This document shows, piece by piece, positions 37,580 to 45,514 of a stretch of 64,000 nt of DNA. The position numbers were made by a program, and so were the translations under genes. Source of the DNA: Bradyrhizobium guangdongense (GTDB lineage Bacteria; Pseudomonadota; Alphaproteobacteria; Rhizobiales; Xanthobacteraceae); contig NZ_CP030051.1 in assembly GCF_004114975.1 (NCBI RefSeq), positions 1,550,001 through 1,614,000 on the forward strand, written 5' to 3'. The notes under the pieces were generated by a model. That model worked only from the letters and a program-made list of their open reading frames with translations. It had not been told where the DNA came from and did not search any database. Position 1 is the stretch's first letter. Every line of letters starts with the position of its first letter.

Positions 37580-38344
37580 ATGCACTATCCTGTCTTGGTG
37601 AATCCCCGCAAGCCTTCATTGAGCAGGAAGCCCATGAAGAAACCAAAAAGGGCGACCGCCGCGAAGGCCAAAAAGGGCCGGAAAACCAGCGGGAGCCGCA
37701 CGAAAACTGCACCTAAGCGGGTTGCGGCGTCGCGCCGCGCGGCCGCCGCCAATGACGCGGGCAAGGATGGCAGCAAGGCCGTCATCCGCAGCCTGCGGAC
37801 CAAGCTGGCGAAGGCGCTGCGTCGCGTTGCCGAGCTCGAGGCTGCGGCCGACACTGATTTCCTGCTGGATATACCCAACCGGCGGGGCTTCGAGCGCGAG
37901 CTCCAGCGCGCCATCGCCTATATGAAGCGCTACCGCGCCAGCGGCGCGCTGATCGTGCTCGATGTCGACCGGCTGAAGCCGATCAATGATTCCTTCGGTC
38001 ATGCCGCGGGGGACGAGGTGCTGAAGGCGATCGCCACGACGCTGACGCGGCAGATCCGCGCCTCCGACGTGGTCGGTCGTCTCGGTGGCGATGAGTTTGC
38101 CTTGCTGTTGTGGAATCTCAGCGAGACCGATGCCAAGGCGAAGGCCGCCATCTTCGAGCAGGCGATCGACGATTTGTCATTCACCTTTCGCGGCCAGCAC
38201 GTCACGGCGGGCGCCTCAGCCGGCATCTCGCTGCTTGGTGTGCACTCAGAGGCCGTCCGTGCGCTCGAGGAGGCCGATGCAGCCATGTATGTGCGCAAGG
38301 CCCATCGACGGCACGAGCCGCGGATCAGGCTCGTGAGCAGCTGA
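37580..38344 (+). CDS. diguanylate cyclase (GGDEF domain) with basic N-terminal tail
   Basis: This 254-residue enzyme is predicted to make cyclic di-GMP from two GTP. The GGDEF motif is at residues 169-173 (GRLGGDEFALLLW), and the inhibitory I-site RxxD is intact five residues before it (RASD), so product feedback is expected. Residues 20-65 form a Lys/Arg/Ala-rich tail (KKPKRATAAKAKKGRKTSG), without signal peptide or membrane helix. A short coiled coil precedes the catalytic domain. Starts at 37580 (AAGGAGAAGGGA upstream) and 37634 (AGGAAG upstream) are both possible; I take the first. No receptor or sensor domain was seen. Confidence 0.9.
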   Translation: MHYPVLVNPRKPSLSRKPMKKPKRATAAKAKKGRKTSGSRTKTAPKRVAASRRAAAANDAGKDGSKAVIRSLRTKLAKALRRVAELEAAADTDFLLDIPNRRGFERELQRAIAYMKRYRASGALIVLDVDRLKPINDSFGHAAGDEVLKAIATTLTRQIRASDVVGRLGGDEFALLLWNLSETDAKAKAAIFEQAIDDLSFTFRGQHVTAGASAGISLLGVHSEAVRALEEADAAMYVRKAHRRHEPRIRLVSS

Positions 38345-38348
38345 CCCC

Positions 38349-38600
38349 CTAGAGGGTGGCGAGATCTTCCGGCACGTTGCCGAATTTGCGCAGTAGCGTG
38401 GCATCGCCGAATTCGCCCGTCATGGGATCGCCGCTGCGGCTGAATGCGACCGCGCCGATATGACCGGTGCCGCGCGCCAGCGCCTCGGCGCGCCGCAACG
38501 CGGCTGTCGAGCTCTGGCATTCCTCGGCGGCGCCCGCGACAGGCGATCCGTCGGCATCAATCAGGAAGGGCATTGCAACGTAATAGGTCACATCAGACAT
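38349..38600 (-). CDS. hypothetical protein, 83 aa
   Basis: This small soluble protein starts MSDVTYYVAMPFLIDADGSPVAG and contains CQSSTAALRRAEALARGTGHIGAVAFSRSGDPMTGE. It has strand-then-helix composition and no motifs I can assign. It reads like a conserved rhizobial hypothetical protein. It is four bases from the convergent GGDEF stop and 19 bases after the 38620-38838 gene, so the two minus-strand small genes form an operon. Confidence 0.75.
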   Translation of the reverse strand: MSDVTYYVAMPFLIDADGSPVAGAAEECQSSTAALRRAEALARGTGHIGAVAFSRSGDPMTGEFGDATLLRKFGNVPEDLATL

Positions 38601-38619
38601 GGCGTTGCTCCTTTGAAGC

Positions 38620-38838
38620 TCAGGCGGCGCTGCTGTTGCTCCGCACTTTGCTGCGCGACGTCTCGGGGATGCAGCCGGCCGAAATCGCCGCCTGCAATTC
38701 CTCCAGCTCGGCTTCCAGATATTCGTTGGCCATGATCAGCGCCTTGATGGTGCTGCGCAGATTGCCGTCGCACATCGCGATCGCCTGATCGCAGGCCTGT
38801 TCATAATGGCTGTTGTCGAGAAGGGCGGGGACTGACAT
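38620..38838 (-). CDS. hypothetical protein, 72 aa
   Basis: This small acidic helical protein, MSVPALLDNSHYEQACDQAIAMCDGNLRSTIKALIMANEYLEAELEELQAAI, is probably coiled-coil-forming in the second half. Two Cys are present (ACDQAIAMCDG). The function is unknown. It precedes the 38349-38600 gene by 19 bases on the same strand. The initiation site has AAGGACG upstream. Confidence 0.75.
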   Translation of the reverse strand: MSVPALLDNSHYEQACDQAIAMCDGNLRSTIKALIMANEYLEAELEELQAAISAGCIPETSRSKVRSNSSAA

Positions 38839-38979
38839 CGGCAGCGTCCTTGCGGGTTGTCTTTGGGCGTTTCCTGGGGGCCGGGGGCAGTATTTATGTT
38901 CCTCTTTTGTTCTTTTTGAGTCAAGCGATTCACGCGCGGCAATTCGCCGGCGAAGCCAACGAGAGCAGGTGCTCGCGGG

Positions 38980-39186
38980 TCAGGCGATGATGTCGGGCGT
39001 GATCTGGTCTTCGATGAAGGCGATGCGGTCGCGCAACAACAGCTTGCGTTTCTTCAGCCGCTGTAACCGCAACAGATCGGGGGCAGGCGATTGATGCAGT
39101 GCATCGATCGCCGCGTCGAGATCTCGGTGTTCCTGCTGCAACCGGGTGAGCTCAGCTTCGAGCTCACGCTCGTTTTCATGGGTCAT
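38980..39186 (-). CDS. DUF465 (YdcH family) small protein
   Basis: This 68-residue helical hairpin protein of the YdcH/DUF465 family has a charged first helix (ENERELEAELTRLQQEHRDLDAAIDAL) and the family core LLRLQRLKKRKLLLRDRIAFIEDQI. I start it at ATG 39186 (MTHENERELEAEL) because the family begins there; the longer frame looks non-coding. The function is not established. A second DUF465 gene lies at 39513 in the opposite orientation. Confidence 0.85.
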   Translation of the reverse strand: MTHENERELEAELTRLQQEHRDLDAAIDALHQSPAPDLLRLQRLKKRKLLLRDRIAFIEDQITPDIIA

Positions 39187-39512
39187 GTCTGCGGTGGCCG
39201 AAAACCGATAGCTTGAGATCAAGGCTGTGGATGCCCTGTGGAAATTATCGTCCTTGCGCGGCGTGATCGCAAGCGATCTGCCTCTCCTCACACCGCCATC
39301 CCGCAAGATATTTCAATGATTCGGAGCCGCGTTGCGCAAGCGCATTGATATCATGGATCTTTCGGCGCGTGGTTCCTTACTCACGCTTCATTACATATGA
39401 ATTTTCAAAAATGACGGTGCGACGACGGATACCCATCGACAGAACGAATCGGTGATGTACACTTCCTCGTCCGGATCGAATCCAAGGTTCACACCTACCG
39501 AGGAGGTTTCGA
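39187..39512. other. 326-base divergent intergenic region between two DUF465 genes
   Basis: This gap contains both promoters. It includes an AT-rich patch (about 39385-39415) that stands out from the flanks and a short palindrome CTTGA-ga-TCAAG near 39210. An open frame on the minus strand (39391-39600) overlaps the DUF465 gene and is not believed. Confidence 0.45.
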
Positions 39513-39695
39513 ATGACAATTCAGGCACATCTGGTTGAATTGGAACGGAAGCATAAAACTCTCGAAAACGAATTGCACGAAGCTCTCGTGCACCTTTCAA
39601 CAGACGACCTGCAAATTGTTGAGTTGAAGCGCCGCAAGTTGCTGGTCAAGGACCAGATAGAGCGACTGAAGCAGTCCGGCGACACGCTTCACTAG
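39513..39695 (+). CDS. DUF465 (YdcH family) small protein
   Basis: This 60-residue protein is related to the 38980-39186 product. MTIQAHLVELERKHKTLENELHEAL is the first helix and LQIVELKRRKLLVKDQIERLKQ the DUF465 core. The start has GAGGAGG at seven bases, a very strong ribosome site, so it is probably well expressed. It is followed by a hairpin at 39738-39766. The role is unknown; YdcH-like proteins are small helical proteins of uncertain function. Confidence 0.88.
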   Translation: MTIQAHLVELERKHKTLENELHEALVHLSTDDLQIVELKRRKLLVKDQIERLKQSGDTLH

Positions 39696-39737
39696 TAACC
39701 CCCGTAACAGCGTCAAGTTCGATCGTAGCCCTTCAGA

Positions 39738-39766
39738 CAGGGATGAGACGCTTGCGCTCATCCCTG
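39738..39766 (+). terminator. hairpin after the DUF465 gene
   Basis: The perfect 10-bp stem CAGGGATGAG / CTCATCCCTG has a 9-base loop, 43 bases after the stop. The following bases (CTGTAAGG) lack a T-run, so efficiency as a rho-independent terminator is uncertain. Confidence 0.6.
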
Positions 39767-39805
39767 CTGTAAGGTGCGCGCCGCGCGATGATCGTTGCGC
39801 GGCAT

Positions 39806-39862
39806 GAGCTTTTGTTTGGACGCGTTTCCTAACGCGAACCGGTCTCCACCCGATTTGAAACC
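39806..39862 (-). repeat. diverged copy of an extragenic repeat (other copy at 43851-43955)
   Basis: Segments CGCGTTTCCT, ACGCGAACCGGT and CCACCCGATTTGAAA match, in inverted orientation, the left half of the element at 43851-43900 (ACCGGTTCGCGTGAAGAAAA). The match is clear but imperfect, as expected for an old copy. Confidence 0.6.
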
Positions 39863-39865
39863 GAT

Positions 39866-40969
39866 CTAGATCTCGGCGAGCTCCGCGACGTGGTCCGCAA
39901 TCGCGAGCGACGACGTCAGGCCCGGCGATTCGATGCCGAACAGATTGATCAGGCCTGCAACGCCATGATCGCGCGGACCCTGCATCAGGAAATCCTGTGT
40001 CGCCACCGCCGGCGGCACGATCTTCGGGCGGATGCCCGAATAGCTCGGCATCAGTGCGCCGTCGGGCAGTGTCGGCCAGTATTTGCGGATCGCGGGATAG
40101 AAGCGTTCGGCGCGTGACGGATCGACCTCATAGTCGATCGTCTCGATCCATTCGACGTCGGGGCCGAAGCGCGCCTGTCCCGCCATATCCAGCGTCAAAT
40201 GCACCCCCAGCCCCCCGGGCTCGGGCACCGGATAAATCAGGTGGGAGAACGGCGCGCGCGCATTGCAGCTGAAATAATTGCCCTTGGCGAGATAGGCCGG
40301 CGGAATCCGGTCGACAGGCATGCCGTCGATGTGACGTGCCACGCTCGTTGCGGAAAGTCCTGCGGCGTTGACGAGCAGGCCGCATTGCAGCGTCATCGGC
40401 GCTTCGCCGCCGGCTTCGATCTCGATGATTCCGCCATCCGCCTTGGCGCGGATCAGCGGCGTGTGAAAGGCAAAGGCTGCACCTGCCTCCTCGGCCTCGC
40501 CGCGCAGCGAGAGCATGTAGGCATGGCTGTCGATGATGCCTGTTGAGGGCGACAGCAGCGCGGCATCGCAGGCCAGCGCCGGCTCCAGCGCGCGTGCGGC
40601 CTCGCCCGGGAGCAACTGCATGTCGAGCACGCCATTGGCCTCGGCATGCGCCTTGATCGATTGCAGCTTCTCGGTTTCCTTCGGATTCGTCGCGACGATC
40701 AGCTTGCCGCAGTTCTTGTGCGGGATGCCGCGCTCGCCGCAATAGCGGTACAGCGCGTGCTTGCCGCTGACGCACATGCGGGCCATCCAGCTTCCGGCAC
40801 GGTAATAGATTCCGGCATGGATCACCTCGCTGTTGCGCGAGGAGGTCACGGTGCCGATGGCCTCGGCTTCCTCGAGCACGATCACCTCGCGGCCGGCCTG
40901 TGCGAGCCGCCTTGCCACCGCGAGCCCGACCACGCCGGCTCCGACGACGACGCAGTCGACCCTATCCAT
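39866..40969 (-). CDS. FAD-dependent oxidoreductase, L-2-hydroxyglutarate oxidase-like
   Basis: This 367-residue flavoprotein of the DAO superfamily has an N-terminal FAD fingerprint, [30 protein letters not shown], followed by [14 protein letters not shown], the pattern of LhgO/L2HGDH enzymes that oxidise L-2-hydroxyglutarate to 2-oxoglutarate. Further support comes from [11 protein letters not shown] and [26 protein letters not shown]. No membrane anchor is visible, though the bacterial enzyme docks to the respiratory chain. The gene is single and starts with ATG at 40969. A different 2-hydroxyacid or amine substrate is possible. Confidence 0.85.
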   Translation of the reverse strand: MDRVDCVVVGAGVVGLAVARRLAQAGREVIVLEEAEAIGTVTSSRNSEVIHAGIYYRAGSWMARMCVSGKHALYRYCGERGIPHKNCGKLIVATNPKETEKLQSIKAHAEANGVLDMQLLPGEAARALEPALACDAALLSPSTGIIDSHAYMLSLRGEAEEAGAAFAFHTPLIRAKADGGIIEIEAGGEAPMTLQCGLLVNAAGLSATSVARHIDGMPVDRIPPAYLAKGNYFSCNARAPFSHLIYPVPEPGGLGVHLTLDMAGQARFGPDVEWIETIDYEVDPSRAERFYPAIRKYWPTLPDGALMPSYSGIRPKIVPPAVATQDFLMQGPRDHGVAGLINLFGIESPGLTSSLAIADHVAELAEI

Positions 40970-41174
40970 GGTTGTGCTGGCGCCCTGTTGAAGAGGCTGA
41001 TGGCGCCGGTTTGCCTTGCAGGCCTGCCGTGCGGCCGTTTTCCGTTAAGGAAGCATTTATCATGTCAGGGCAATTGCCGTAATTCACGTCACATTTTTCT
41101 GTTGGGCGTACAGGCGTTTACCCGATCCAAACCCGTGAAGCCAGACAATCCGCAGTTGAAATCGCGGGTGGCTG

Positions 41175-43853
41175 ATGGCTGAGAAGAACTGGCAGGAAGG
41201 CAGCATGCTTCCGATTGCTGTGCAGGCCGTCGTGGGCCTGACCGGCGCGGTCGCGCCTTCGCGTGCCTATGCGGAGAGCCTCGCGGCGCCGAGCCGGCTC
41301 GGCGATCTCGATCCCAATCTGATCTGGGAAGTCCTGATTGGGGGCATCGTCGTCTGCGCGTTCCTGGTCGCCATCGCGCTGTGGATCCATTCCGCGCTGC
41401 GTCGGAACAGGCGTGCGCAGCTGCGCCGCAACGCCTTCATCTCTTCCGCTATGAACAACCTCAATCAGGGCGTAGTGATGACGGATGCGCAGCGTCGCAT
41501 CATCTTCTGCAACGACCGCTATCTCGAGATCTACGGCTTGGCGCGCTCGGATCTCCGGGCCGGGATGACCGGCTACGACATCCTTGAGCTCAGGCGAAAG
41601 CGCGGGGTCCTTGGCGTCTCCGACGACGACTTCTACGAGAAGGCGTCAAGTCCCAACGGCCTGATCACCGAATTGCCCGACGGTCGCGCCATTCTGGTCA
41701 AATATTTCATTCTGCCCAACGGCGGCTCGGTGGCGACCCATCTTGACGTCAGCGAGCAGCGCAAGCTGTCGCGGCAGCTTGCCGCGACCAAGCAATTCCT
41801 GGAATCGGTGCTGGACCACGTGCCCGCCTGCGTCGCCGCCAAGAACATCGAGGACGGCTGCTATATCTTCGCGAACAGCGCCTATGAGCGGTTCTGGGGA
41901 TTGTCGCCTGACTTCGCGGTCGGCAGGAAAGCGCGGGAGCTGTTTGCGCCCGGCTCGGCGGCCAGCATCGAGGCGGCCGACCGGGCGGCGCTCGATTCGC
42001 CCGATGGCCAGTACCGCAACGAGTTCGAGGTCGATCGTGCCGGTGCGCGGCGCATGGTTGCCTCGATCCGCATCGTGGTTCGCAACGAGAGCAACAAGCC
42101 GGAATTCCTGCTGGTGGTGTTCGAGGACATTACCGATCGGCAATCGCTGTCCAAGGAGCTGGAGAGCACCAAGAAGTTCCTCGAGCTCGTGGTGGACAAC
42201 ATTCCGGTCGCGCTGATCGTGGAGCAGGTCAAGGATGGCCGCTACCTGCTCGCCAATCGCAGCGCCGAGACGATCCTCAACCGCAGGCGCGAGGAAGCCA
42301 CCGGCCTGACCGCCTCCGATATCTTCAATGCCAAGGAAGCCAAGCTGATCATCGCGCGCGACGAGGCCGCGATCAAGAAGCGCGGGATGATCACCGAGGA
42401 GCATCCGATCTCCACCAAGGACGGCTTGCGCCTGTTCCTGACCCGCCGTGCCACGGTGCTCAACGACGCCGGCGAGCCGCAATATCTGATCAAGACCCAC
42501 GAGGACGTCACCAACCGCCGGCAGACCGAGTCGCGCATGGCGCATATGGCCTATCACGACGGCCTGACCGACCTGCCGAACCGCGCCGCCTTCCTCCAGG
42601 CGCTGAACCAGATGATCGAGGCCTGCGAGGGCACCGACGAGGAGTTCGCGGTGCTTTGCGTCGATCTCGACGGCCTCAAGGAGGTCAACGACGTGTTCGG
42701 CCACGCGCTTGGCGACAAGCTGCTGGTCGAGGTGGCGCAGCGGCTCCAGGATGCCGCACGCGGCGGCCTGGTGGCGCGCCTGTCCGGCGACGAATTCGGC
42801 CTGATCATCGACGGCAAGCAGCCCGATGCAGGCCTTGCGCTGGCGCAGCAGCTCGGCGAGGTGCTGGCGCCGGAGTTCCACATCGATGGCCGCGCGGTTC
42901 GTGCCGGCATCACCACGGGCATGTCGATCTTCCCGCACAATGGCCCCGATGGCGCCGCGCTGCTCGCCAATGCCGGCGCGGCCCTGTTCCGCGCCAAGCA
43001 GAAATCGCGCGGCACGATCAGCCTCTACCAGCCCGAGATGGACCAGCAGATCCGCGACCGCCGCGTGCTGCATCAGGACCTCTCGATGGCAATCAAGAAC
43101 GGCGAGCTGTCGCTGGCCTTCCAGCCGCAGGGCATCGCGCGCAACAGCGTCGCCGAGAGCGAGATCATCGGCTTCGAGGCGCTGGCGCGCTGGCAGCACC
43201 CGGTGCGCGGCCAGGTCTCGCCCGCCGACTTCATCCCCATCGCCGAGGAAAGCGGGCTGATCGTCGAGATGGGCGAATGGATTCTGCGCGAGGCCTGCCG
43301 TGAGGCGGCGTCGTGGCCGAAGCCGCTCCAGGTCGCGGTCAATTTGTCGCCGGCGCAGTTCATGCACGGCGACGTTGTCGGGCTTGTTCATTCGATCCTG
43401 ATCGAGACGGGCCTTGCGCCCGGCCGGCTCGAGCTCGAAATCACCGAGGGCGTGCTGATCGAGGATTTCGATCGCGGCCTGGCGCTGCTGCGTCGGCTGA
43501 AGGCGCTCGGGGTGCGGATCTCGATGGACGATTTCGGCAGCGGCTATTCATCGTTGAGCTATCTGCAGGCGTTCCCGTTCGACAAGATCAAGATCGACCG
43601 CGCCTTCATCGTCAATCTCGGCCGCAATCCGCAATCGGCCGCGATCGTCCGCGCCGTGATCGACCTCGGCCACGGCCTCGAAATGTCGATCATCGCCGAG
43701 GGCGTCGAAACGATTGACCAGCTCGCGTTCCTCGCGCGCGAAGGCTGCGACGGCGTGCAGGGCTATCTGCTCGGCAAGCCCTTGCCGATCGGGCAATATG
43801 CCGGCCTCGTCGGCCGCGTCGAGACCATGGAGCTTGCGCTCAAGACGGGCTAG
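41175..43853 (+). CDS. membrane-bound PAS-GGDEF-EAL protein (probable c-di-GMP phosphodiesterase)
   Basis: This 892-residue signalling protein has one membrane helix near residues 55-75 (VLIGGIVVCAFLVAIALWI), three PAS-like domains (about 90-440), and a GGDEF domain with SGDEF in place of GGDEF. The I-site RxxD upstream is absent (ARGG instead). A full EAL domain follows: GFEALARWQHP, NLSPAQFM, LEITEG, MDDFGSGYSSL, KIDRAFI, AEGVET. The EAL catalytic residues look intact, so degradation of c-di-GMP is the likelier activity; SGDEF domains can still be active. A start at 41205 is an alternative. It stands alone, upstream of a repeat element. Confidence 0.92.
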   Translation: MAEKNWQEGSMLPIAVQAVVGLTGAVAPSRAYAESLAAPSRLGDLDPNLIWEVLIGGIVVCAFLVAIALWIHSALRRNRRAQLRRNAFISSAMNNLNQGVVMTDAQRRIIFCNDRYLEIYGLARSDLRAGMTGYDILELRRKRGVLGVSDDDFYEKASSPNGLITELPDGRAILVKYFILPNGGSVATHLDVSEQRKLSRQLAATKQFLESVLDHVPACVAAKNIEDGCYIFANSAYERFWGLSPDFAVGRKARELFAPGSAASIEAADRAALDSPDGQYRNEFEVDRAGARRMVASIRIVVRNESNKPEFLLVVFEDITDRQSLSKELESTKKFLELVVDNIPVALIVEQVKDGRYLLANRSAETILNRRREEATGLTASDIFNAKEAKLIIARDEAAIKKRGMITEEHPISTKDGLRLFLTRRATVLNDAGEPQYLIKTHEDVTNRRQTESRMAHMAYHDGLTDLPNRAAFLQALNQMIEACEGTDEEFAVLCVDLDGLKEVNDVFGHALGDKLLVEVAQRLQDAARGGLVARLSGDEFGLIIDGKQPDAGLALAQQLGEVLAPEFHIDGRAVRAGITTGMSIFPHNGPDGAALLANAGAALFRAKQKSRGTISLYQPEMDQQIRDRRVLHQDLSMAIKNGELSLAFQPQGIARNSVAESEIIGFEALARWQHPVRGQVSPADFIPIAEESGLIVEMGEWILREACREAASWPKPLQVAVNLSPAQFMHGDVVGLVHSILIETGLAPGRLELEITEGVLIEDFDRGLALLRRLKALGVRISMDDFGSGYSSLSYLQAFPFDKIKIDRAFIVNLGRNPQSAAIVRAVIDLGHGLEMSIIAEGVETIDQLAFLAREGCDGVQGYLLGKPLPIGQYAGLVGRVETMELALKTG

Positions 43854-43955
43854 AGCGTTTTCGAGCGAAGTGGCTACCGGTTCGCGTGAAGAAAACGCGT
43901 CAAGACAAGAATCTAGAGCCCCGTTCCGATTCCATCGGAACGGAAAAGGCTCTAG
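43851..43955 (+). repeat. Bradyrhizobium-type double-hairpin extragenic repeat
   Basis: Directly after the EAL-protein stop, GCGTTTTC (near 43856) can pair with GAAAACGC (near 43890). A second, longer structure follows: CTAGAGCC (43913-43920) pairs with GGCTCTAG (43948-43955) around a perfect stem CCGTTCCGAT / ATCGGAACGG (43921-43930 with 43934-43943). I recall this element as frequent between genes of Bradyrhizobium and Rhodopseudomonas. It may also terminate the upstream transcript. A diverged inverted copy is at 39806-39862. Confidence 0.8.
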
Positions 43956-43992
43956 TGAGGAGAGACTTGGCTCGCTCCCTCTCGACGGTTTC

Positions 43993-45462
43993 ATGGCGGA
44001 TTACGACCTCGCGATCATCGGTGGCGGCCTCAATGGCGTCAGCCTCGCGCGCGATGCGGCCGGCCGCGGCCTGCGGGTCATCCTGATCGAACAGGGCGAT
44101 CTCGGCGGAGCAGCCTCGTCGGCGACGCCGCGGCTGATCCATGGCGATTTGTCGGTGCTGGAGCGTCGCGGCTTCCGGCGGGTGCGCCGAGCTCTTGCCG
44201 AACGCCGAACCTGGCTGCGGATCGCGCCGCATCTGGTGCGGCCGATGAGTTTTGTGATCCCGGCGCATGCGGACGAGCGTCCGCCATGGCTGTTGCGGGC
44301 CGGATTGTATGTTTATGACGCGCTGGCGAACCGCGGCGGCCTGCCGCAATCGACCACGCTCGACATCACGCATCATCCGGTCGGCAACGCGCTGAAGCGT
44401 CCGTTCGGTATCGCATTTGAATACGCTGATTGTATCGTCGACGATTCGCGCCTCGTCGTGCTTACGGCGCTGGATGCCGCCGAGCATGGCGCCACGATCC
44501 GCACCGGGGCGCGCTGCGTCCGCGCCGACAGGACCGACATCTGGCGGCTCGCGCTGGTCGATCGCGGCCATCGCCGGGTGATCACGGCACGTGCGCTGGC
44601 CAATGCCACCGGGGGCTGGACATCGTTGGTCGCTGAGACGGTGCTGCGACAGCCGCTGCCGGCAATGGCAGCCGTACAGATGAGCCAGATCGTCGTGCCC
44701 AGGCTGTTCGAATCCGACAACGTCTATGTGTTCCAGAACAATGACGGTCGGCTGATTTTTGTCAGCCCGTTCGAACGCGACTTCACGCTGGTCGGCACGG
44801 TCACGCACGACTTCACCGGCGATCCCGCGGTTGTCGCAATGCCGGGTGCCGATGTCAGCTATCTCTGCGAGGCCGTGAGCCGTTACTTCCGCGAGCGCGT
44901 CGCCCCGACCGACGTTGTGCGCACGGTCTCCGGCGTCAATTTGACGCTCGCAGCCGCACGGCGAAGAGACGTCACCACGCTGTTCCACGCGCGCCGGCGC
45001 AAGGCGCCGCTGCTCACGATGTTCGGTGGCGACGTCACGACCTCGCGGCTGCGCGCCGAGCGGGCGGTGACACGGCTGACGCCGTTCTATCCGATGTCGC
45101 GGCCCTGGACTTCAGACGCAGCATTGCCCGGCGGCGATTTCGCCTGGGATCGTTTCGAAACCGAAGTCGATCTGGCGCGCCACCGCTGGCGGTTTCTTTC
45201 CGAGCCGCAAGCGCGCCGCCTGGTCGCGGGCTACGGCACGCGGCTGCCTGATGTGCTGGGCGAGGCGAAGACACGCGAAGAGCTCGGCCCGGCCTTCGGT
45301 CCTGAACTGACCGGCGCCGAGGTGCGCTATCTCATGGCCCGTGAATGGGCGCGCTTTCCCGACGACATCCTGTGGCGCCGTTCCAAGCTCGGCCTGACCA
45401 TGCCTGCCGCGGGTCGGGACGCACTGGCGGCCTTCATAGCGGACTTGGCTCGAACCAGTTGA
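43993..45462 (+). CDS. glpD: glycerol-3-phosphate dehydrogenase (aerobic, FAD)
   Basis: GlpD oxidises glycerol-3-phosphate to dihydroxyacetone phosphate and feeds electrons to quinone. The 489-residue protein starts MADYDLAIIGGGLNGVSLARDAAGRGLRVILIEQGDLGGAASSATPRLIHGDL, the FAD site typical of GlpD, with the usual SSATPRLIHG motif. The C-terminal extension (REELGPAFGPELTGAEVRYLMAREWARFPDDILWRRSKLGL) carries the family's EVRY..REWA..DDILWRR motif. The ATG at 43993 gives the conserved N-terminus; the frame continues upstream through the repeat. It is 52 bases before the ABC transporter genes. Confidence 0.94.
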   Translation: MADYDLAIIGGGLNGVSLARDAAGRGLRVILIEQGDLGGAASSATPRLIHGDLSVLERRGFRRVRRALAERRTWLRIAPHLVRPMSFVIPAHADERPPWLLRAGLYVYDALANRGGLPQSTTLDITHHPVGNALKRPFGIAFEYADCIVDDSRLVVLTALDAAEHGATIRTGARCVRADRTDIWRLALVDRGHRRVITARALANATGGWTSLVAETVLRQPLPAMAAVQMSQIVVPRLFESDNVYVFQNNDGRLIFVSPFERDFTLVGTVTHDFTGDPAVVAMPGADVSYLCEAVSRYFRERVAPTDVVRTVSGVNLTLAAARRRDVTTLFHARRRKAPLLTMFGGDVTTSRLRAERAVTRLTPFYPMSRPWTSDAALPGGDFAWDRFETEVDLARHRWRFLSEPQARRLVAGYGTRLPDVLGEAKTREELGPAFGPELTGAEVRYLMAREWARFPDDILWRRSKLGLTMPAAGRDALAAFIADLARTS

Positions 45463-45514
45463 GCAAAGGACGTTCCGCGGCTAGCGTGCGGCGGCATTGG
45501 GGTTGGCTGGGACG

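Noticed and set aside
39391..39600. A 69-codon minus-strand frame in the DUF465 promoter
   Set aside because: It overlaps the start of the well-supported DUF465 gene and contains no family-like sequence.
41646..43391. A 581-codon minus-strand frame opposite the PAS-GGDEF-EAL gene
   Set aside because: Shadow of a strongly supported gene.
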